8,923 nt of DNA from Hyphomicrobiales bacterium. Lineage in GTDB: Bacteria; Pseudomonadota; Alphaproteobacteria; Rhizobiales; UBA4765. Below the pieces are notes generated by a model, which saw only the letters and a program-made list of their open reading frames with translations, did no database searches and was not told where the DNA came from. Location of the stretch: assembly GCA_027487195.1 (NCBI GenBank), contig JAIYEB010000183.1, forward strand, positions 1-8,923. The letters run 5' to 3'. This document shows positions 5,558-8,923 of this stretch, piece after piece (the first letter of the stretch is position 1; the number at the start of each line of letters is the position of its first letter). The position numbers were made by a program, and so were the translations under genes.

Positions 5558-7900
5558 ATGAAATTCGCGGTGATTGGCGGTGGACCCGCCGGGCTCTACT
5601 TCGCCATCCTTATGAAGAAGCTGCGCCCCCAAAGTGCCATCACGGTCTATGAGCGCAACAAGTCGGATGACACGTTTGGCTTTGGCGTCGTTTTTTCCGA
5701 TCAGACGCTCGATATCTTCCAGCGCTACGACGATGAGAGCTACCGGATGATCCGGGACGCGTTCGCCTACTGGGATGACATCGAGGTCCAGTTCAAGGGA
5801 ACGGTCCACCGGGTCGGCGGCAACGGCTTTTGCGGTTGTTCGCGCCGCACATTGCTCCTGCTCTTGCAGCAGCGCGCCAGGGCCTTGGGTGTCGACATGC
5901 GGTTCCAGGTCGACATCGAGGATGAATCAAAGCTCGATGCCGATGTGATCGTGGTTGCCGACGGCATCAACTCGCGGGTGCGTGAGAAGTATCGCGATCA
6001 CTTCCAGCCCGAAACGGATCTCAGGCCAAACCAGTTTGCGTGGATGGGCTCTACCAAGCCGCTCGATGCCTTCACCTTCATCTTCCGTGAGACGCCGCAC
6101 GGGATCTTCATCGCCCACGCCTACCAGTACGAGACCGGCGCCTCGACGTGGGTCATGGAAACCGATCCGGAGACGTTCGAACGCGCTGGTCTCGCCAAGA
6201 TGAGCGAAGCCGAAAGCGCTGCTTTCCTTGAAGGTGTGTTCGCGAAGGAGCTCGATGGGCACCGGTTGGTGACCAACCGCTCACTCTGGCGCCGCTTCCC
6301 CATGATCCGCACCAAGCGTTGGGTCAAAGACAATCTGGTCCTGATGGGCGATTGCAAGGCCACCGCGCACTTCTCCATCGGGTCAGGCACGAAGCTCGCC
6401 ATGGAAGACGCCATCGCGCTGTTCGAGGCGTTCCGTGCCGAGGCCGAAGTGCCTGCGGCGCTGAACCACTACGAAACGAAACGTCGCGACGAGGTCGAGC
6501 GCACGCAGCATGCTGCCGATGTCAGTCTGGTGTGGTTTGAACATCTCGACCGGTTCTGGTCCATGGATCCGCACCAGTTTGCCTTTGGCCTGATGACCCG
6601 CTCGAAAGCCATCACCTTCGAGAATCTGGAATTGCGCGCGCCTGGCTTCGTGCGGGACGTCGAGCGCATGTTTGCCGATCAGGTCCATCGCGCCGGCCAC
6701 AGCGATACGGTTCTTGATCTGCCACCCATGTTCCAGCCGTTCCGGCTCAGGGACATGCGGCTTGAGAACCGGGCGGTTGTCTCGCCCATGTGCATGTATT
6801 CGGCTGAGAACGGGCTGCCTGACGATTTCCACCTCGTCCATTATGGTTCGCGCGCCATTGGGGGTGCGGGTCTTGTTTTCACCGAAATGACCTGTGTTTC
6901 AGCCAGTGCGCGCATTACGCCGGGCTGCACCGGGCTTTGGAATGATGCCCAGGAAGCGGCGTGGACACGCATCGTGCGGTTCGTGCACGGCCAGTCAGCC
7001 GCGAAGATCTGCCTTCAGATTGGCCATGCCGGCCGCAAGGGATCCTCGAAGCTGATGTGGGATGGCATGGACCGTCCATTGCCCGAGGGCGGCTGGGATC
7101 TGATCTCGGCCTCAGCAATCCCCTATTATCGGGAAAGCCGCGTGCCGCGCGAAATGACGCGGGCGGATATGGAGCGCGTGATCGCCGACTTTGGCGCGAC
7201 GGTCGTTCGTGCCGTGCGATGCGGGTTTGACATGATCGAGCTTCACGCAGCCCACGGCTATCTGCTGGCGAGCTTCCTCTCGCCTGTGACGAATGTGCGC
7301 AGCGATGAGTATGGCGGCACACTTGAAAACCGGCTGCGTTTCCCCCTCGAGGTGTTCCGCGCCATGCGCCAGGCCTGGCCGGCCGAAAAGCCAATGTCGG
7401 TTCGCATTTCGGCATCCGATTGGATCGAAGGCGGCATCGGCCCGGATGATGCGGTTTTGATTGCCGAAGCCTTCAGGAACGAAGGCGTTGACCTTGTCGA
7501 TGTTTCCTCCGGCCAGACCGATCCGCGCTCGCGCCCCCATTATGGCCGGATGTTCCAGACACCGTTCTCGGACCAGATCCGCAACGAGGCTGGGATTGCG
7601 ACCATGGCTGTCGGGTCCATCACGAGCGCCGATCAGATCAACACGATCATCGCCGCAGGTCGCGCAGACCTGGTGGCGCTTGGCCGCCCGCATCTTGCCG
7701 ACCCTGCGTTCACCCTTCGCGCCGCCGCATGGTACGGCGTCGAAAATCATGTCGCGCCAAAACAATATGCGCCGGGCACGCATGCGCTCTACCGAACGAT
7801 TGAAAAAGACCGGGCTGATCTTGTCGATCTCAAGCTGAAGGCAAAGCCAAAGCGGCATGCACCCGGCTCGTCCGAAACCATGAGGAACGCTGCAGAGTAG
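5558..7900 (+). CDS. Bifunctional 2-aminobenzoyl-CoA / salicylyl-CoA monooxygenase-reductase
   Basis: This 780-residue two-domain flavoprotein starts at ATG 5558, with GGAGG five bases upstream; a TTG 12 bases earlier is unlikely. Residues 1 to about 385 form an FAD aromatic hydroxylase with GGGPAG (7-12), the DG motif VVADGINSR (132-140) and the GD motif LMGDCKATAHFSIGSG (262-277). Residues from about 390 form an Old Yellow Enzyme reductase: PMFQPFRLRDMRLENR, SPMCMYSA with C412, QIGHAGRKG (487-495), HAAHGYLL (563-570) and GRPHLADP (709-716). The architecture and length match Azoarcus evansii 2-aminobenzoyl-CoA monooxygenase/reductase, which hydroxylates and then reduces the ring of the CoA ester. 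The same family is annotated as salicylyl-CoA 5-hydroxylase/oxidoreductase. The beta-oxidation genes transcribed divergently fit either substrate; I cannot decide from sequence alone. No iron-sulfur cysteine cluster of the dienoyl-CoA reductase type is present. Confidence 0.93.
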   Translation: MKFAVIGGGPAGLYFAILMKKLRPQSAITVYERNKSDDTFGFGVVFSDQTLDIFQRYDDESYRMIRDAFAYWDDIEVQFKGTVHRVGGNGFCGCSRRTLLLLLQQRARALGVDMRFQVDIEDESKLDADVIVVADGINSRVREKYRDHFQPETDLRPNQFAWMGSTKPLDAFTFIFRETPHGIFIAHAYQYETGASTWVMETDPETFERAGLAKMSEAESAAFLEGVFAKELDGHRLVTNRSLWRRFPMIRTKRWVKDNLVLMGDCKATAHFSIGSGTKLAMEDAIALFEAFRAEAEVPAALNHYETKRRDEVERTQHAADVSLVWFEHLDRFWSMDPHQFAFGLMTRSKAITFENLELRAPGFVRDVERMFADQVHRAGHSDTVLDLPPMFQPFRLRDMRLENRAVVSPMCMYSAENGLPDDFHLVHYGSRAIGGAGLVFTEMTCVSASARITPGCTGLWNDAQEAAWTRIVRFVHGQSAAKICLQIGHAGRKGSSKLMWDGMDRPLPEGGWDLISASAIPYYRESRVPREMTRADMERVIADFGATVVRAVRCGFDMIELHAAHGYLLASFLSPVTNVRSDEYGGTLENRLRFPLEVFRAMRQAWPAEKPMSVRISASDWIEGGIGPDDAVLIAEAFRNEGVDLVDVSSGQTDPRSRPHYGRMFQTPFSDQIRNEAGIATMAVGSITSADQINTIIAAGRADLVALGRPHLADPAFTLRAAAWYGVENHVAPKQYAPGTHALYRTIEKDRADLVDLKLKAKPKRHAPGSSETMRNAAE

Positions 7901-7997
7901 CGCGCGTCACGATCACGCTTGGGGTGGACTGATCAGGTTCCTCGATGCGGTTCGCGCGGCCTGACAAACCGCAGGGGCTTGCTGTAGTCTGAGGGCC

Positions 7998-8923
7998 ATG
8001 TCCTCAGGCCAGCCTCTGTGTCGTGATTGCAGCGCGCGCTCATCTCAAGGCGCGCGCCGCTGTCATGCCTGCGGCAGCCCGAGGCTCTTGCGCCATCCCG
8101 CGCTGGACCGGCTGGCGATTGCACATCTCGATTGCGATGCGTTTTTTGCCGCTGTCGAAAAGCGCGACAACCCGGCCCTGATCGACAAGCCCGTGATCAT
8201 AGGGGGCGGACGGCGAGGCGTGGTATCAACCGCCTGTTATGTCGCCCGCCTGAGTGGCGTTCGCTCGGCCATGCCGATGTTCAAGGCGCTTGAGGCGTGC
8301 CCGCACGCCGTCGTCATCAAGCCCGATATGACGAAGTACGCTGCCGTCGGGCGCGAGGTGCGCGAGCGCATGCTTGCGCTGACCCCGCTCGTGGAACCCC
8401 TGTCGATTGATGAGGCTTTTCTTGATCTCTCGGGGACCGAGCAGCTTCATGGCGGCTCACCCGCCACGGTCCTGGTTAGGCTTGCCCGCGAAATCGAGCG
8501 TGACATCGGGATTTCCGTGTCGATCGGGCTGTCCGGAAACAAGTTTCTGGCAAAGATTGCGTCTGACCTCGACAAGCCCAAGGGCTTTTCCGTGATCGAC
8601 CCGGTTGATGCGCCTCAGTTTCTGGCAAGCCGCCCGGTGTCTTTCATCTGGGGCGTCGGGAAATCCTTCTCGGCAACGCTTGAAGCCGATGGGTTTCGCA
8701 CGATTGCCGATCTTCAGCGCGCTGATCCGCTCGATCTGTTCCGTCGCTATGGCGCCTCGGGCCAGCGCCTGTCGAAGCTGTCTTTCGGCCTTGATGATCG
8801 CGTGGTTGATCCAAACGGGGATCGCAAATCGGTCTCGGCCGAGACCACGTTCGACGATCCGATCTCGGGGCGCCTCGCGCTCGAAACCATCATCTGGAAA
8901 CTTTCAGAAAAAGTTGCGCGCCA
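7998..8923 (+). CDS. dinB: DNA polymerase IV (N-terminal part)
   Basis: The frame runs from ATG 7998 off the right edge (308 complete codons), so the end of the little-finger domain is missing. It is a Y-family translesion polymerase. The catalytic acidic residues are visible in HLDCDAFFAAVE (D45, with F50 at the steric-gate position) and in SIDEAFLDLSG (D138, E139). GLSGNKFLAKIASDLDKPKG (177-196), the WGVGKS helix-hairpin-helix region and KSVSAETTF (277-285) at the start of the little finger follow. Before the polymerase core is a 35-residue extension with four cysteines, C8, C11, C22 and C25, spaced as a zinc ribbon; this is seen in alphaproteobacterial DinB. GAGGG lies just ahead of the start codon. 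A weak CTGACA (7961-7966) and TAGTCT (7985-7990) could be its promoter, which would leave almost no leader. Confidence 0.95.
   Translation, partial: MSSGQPLCRDCSARSSQGARRCHACGSPRLLRHPALDRLAIAHLDCDAFFAAVEKRDNPALIDKPVIIGGGRRGVVSTACYVARLSGVRSAMPMFKALEACPHAVVIKPDMTKYAAVGREVRERMLALTPLVEPLSIDEAFLDLSGTEQLHGGSPATVLVRLAREIERDIGISVSIGLSGNKFLAKIASDLDKPKGFSVIDPVDAPQFLASRPVSFIWGVGKSFSATLEADGFRTIADLQRADPLDLFRRYGASGQRLSKLSFGLDDRVVDPNGDRKSVSAETTFDDPISGRLALETIIWKLSEKVAR

Noticed and set aside
7112..7858. 248-codon open frame on the minus strand
   Set aside because: Antisense to the reductase domain of the fusion protein and without family features.
7937..7953. GTTC repeats upstream of dinB as an SOS (LexA) box
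   Set aside because: The two GTTC half-sites are separated by 9 bases, whereas the alphaproteobacterial LexA site needs 7. The match is probably chance.
1..8923. CRISPR array, tRNA or rRNA gene
   Set aside because: No regularly spaced repeats and no tRNA- or rRNA-like sequence was seen on reading both strands.

Overview
This window comes from a high-GC bacterial chromosome, almost certainly an alphaproteobacterium. The evidence is a DNA polymerase IV with the Cys4 N-terminal extension I associate with alphaproteobacterial DinB, remnants of two adjacent gene-transfer-agent-type (GTA-type) tail genes (DUF2460 and DUF2163), and a fused salicylyl/2-aminobenzoyl-CoA monooxygenase-reductase. I cannot name the genus.

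Left part (1-2177) is a mosaic accessory zone. It starts with the N-terminal third of a glyceraldehyde-3-phosphate dehydrogenase that looks like the ArsJ-associated (arsenate resistance) type; it is on the minus strand and runs off the left edge. Upstream of it lie the 5' end of a DUF2163 gene, an intact lower-GC DUF2971 gene on the plus strand, the 3' end of a DUF2460 gene, and a decayed IS3-type orfA remnant. DUF2460 and DUF2163 are normally neighbours, so the DUF2971 segment appears inserted exactly between them. The 9-bp direct repeat GGAACGAAG flanks that segment (674-682 and 1738-1746).

Central part (2178-7900) is a compact catabolic locus for an aromatic CoA thioester. A minus-strand operon SDR - MarR regulator - crotonase-family protein - acyl-CoA dehydrogenase diverges from a plus-strand 780-aa fusion of an FAD aromatic hydroxylase and an Old Yellow Enzyme reductase. 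The fusion matches 2-aminobenzoyl-CoA monooxygenase/reductase, annotated elsewhere as bifunctional salicylyl-CoA 5-hydroxylase/oxidoreductase. It would hydroxylate and reduce the CoA-activated ring, and the minus-strand enzymes would carry out beta-oxidation-like steps on the alicyclic product. The 112-bp divergent spacer holds a palindrome overlapping a possible -10 element, a good candidate MarR operator. No CoA ligase or thiolase is visible, so the pathway must be completed from elsewhere.

Right part (7998-8923) is the start of dinB (DNA polymerase IV), cut by the window edge.

The strongest items for follow-up are the cleanly delimited DUF2971 insertion and the crotonase-family protein, which lacks both classical hydratase glutamates.
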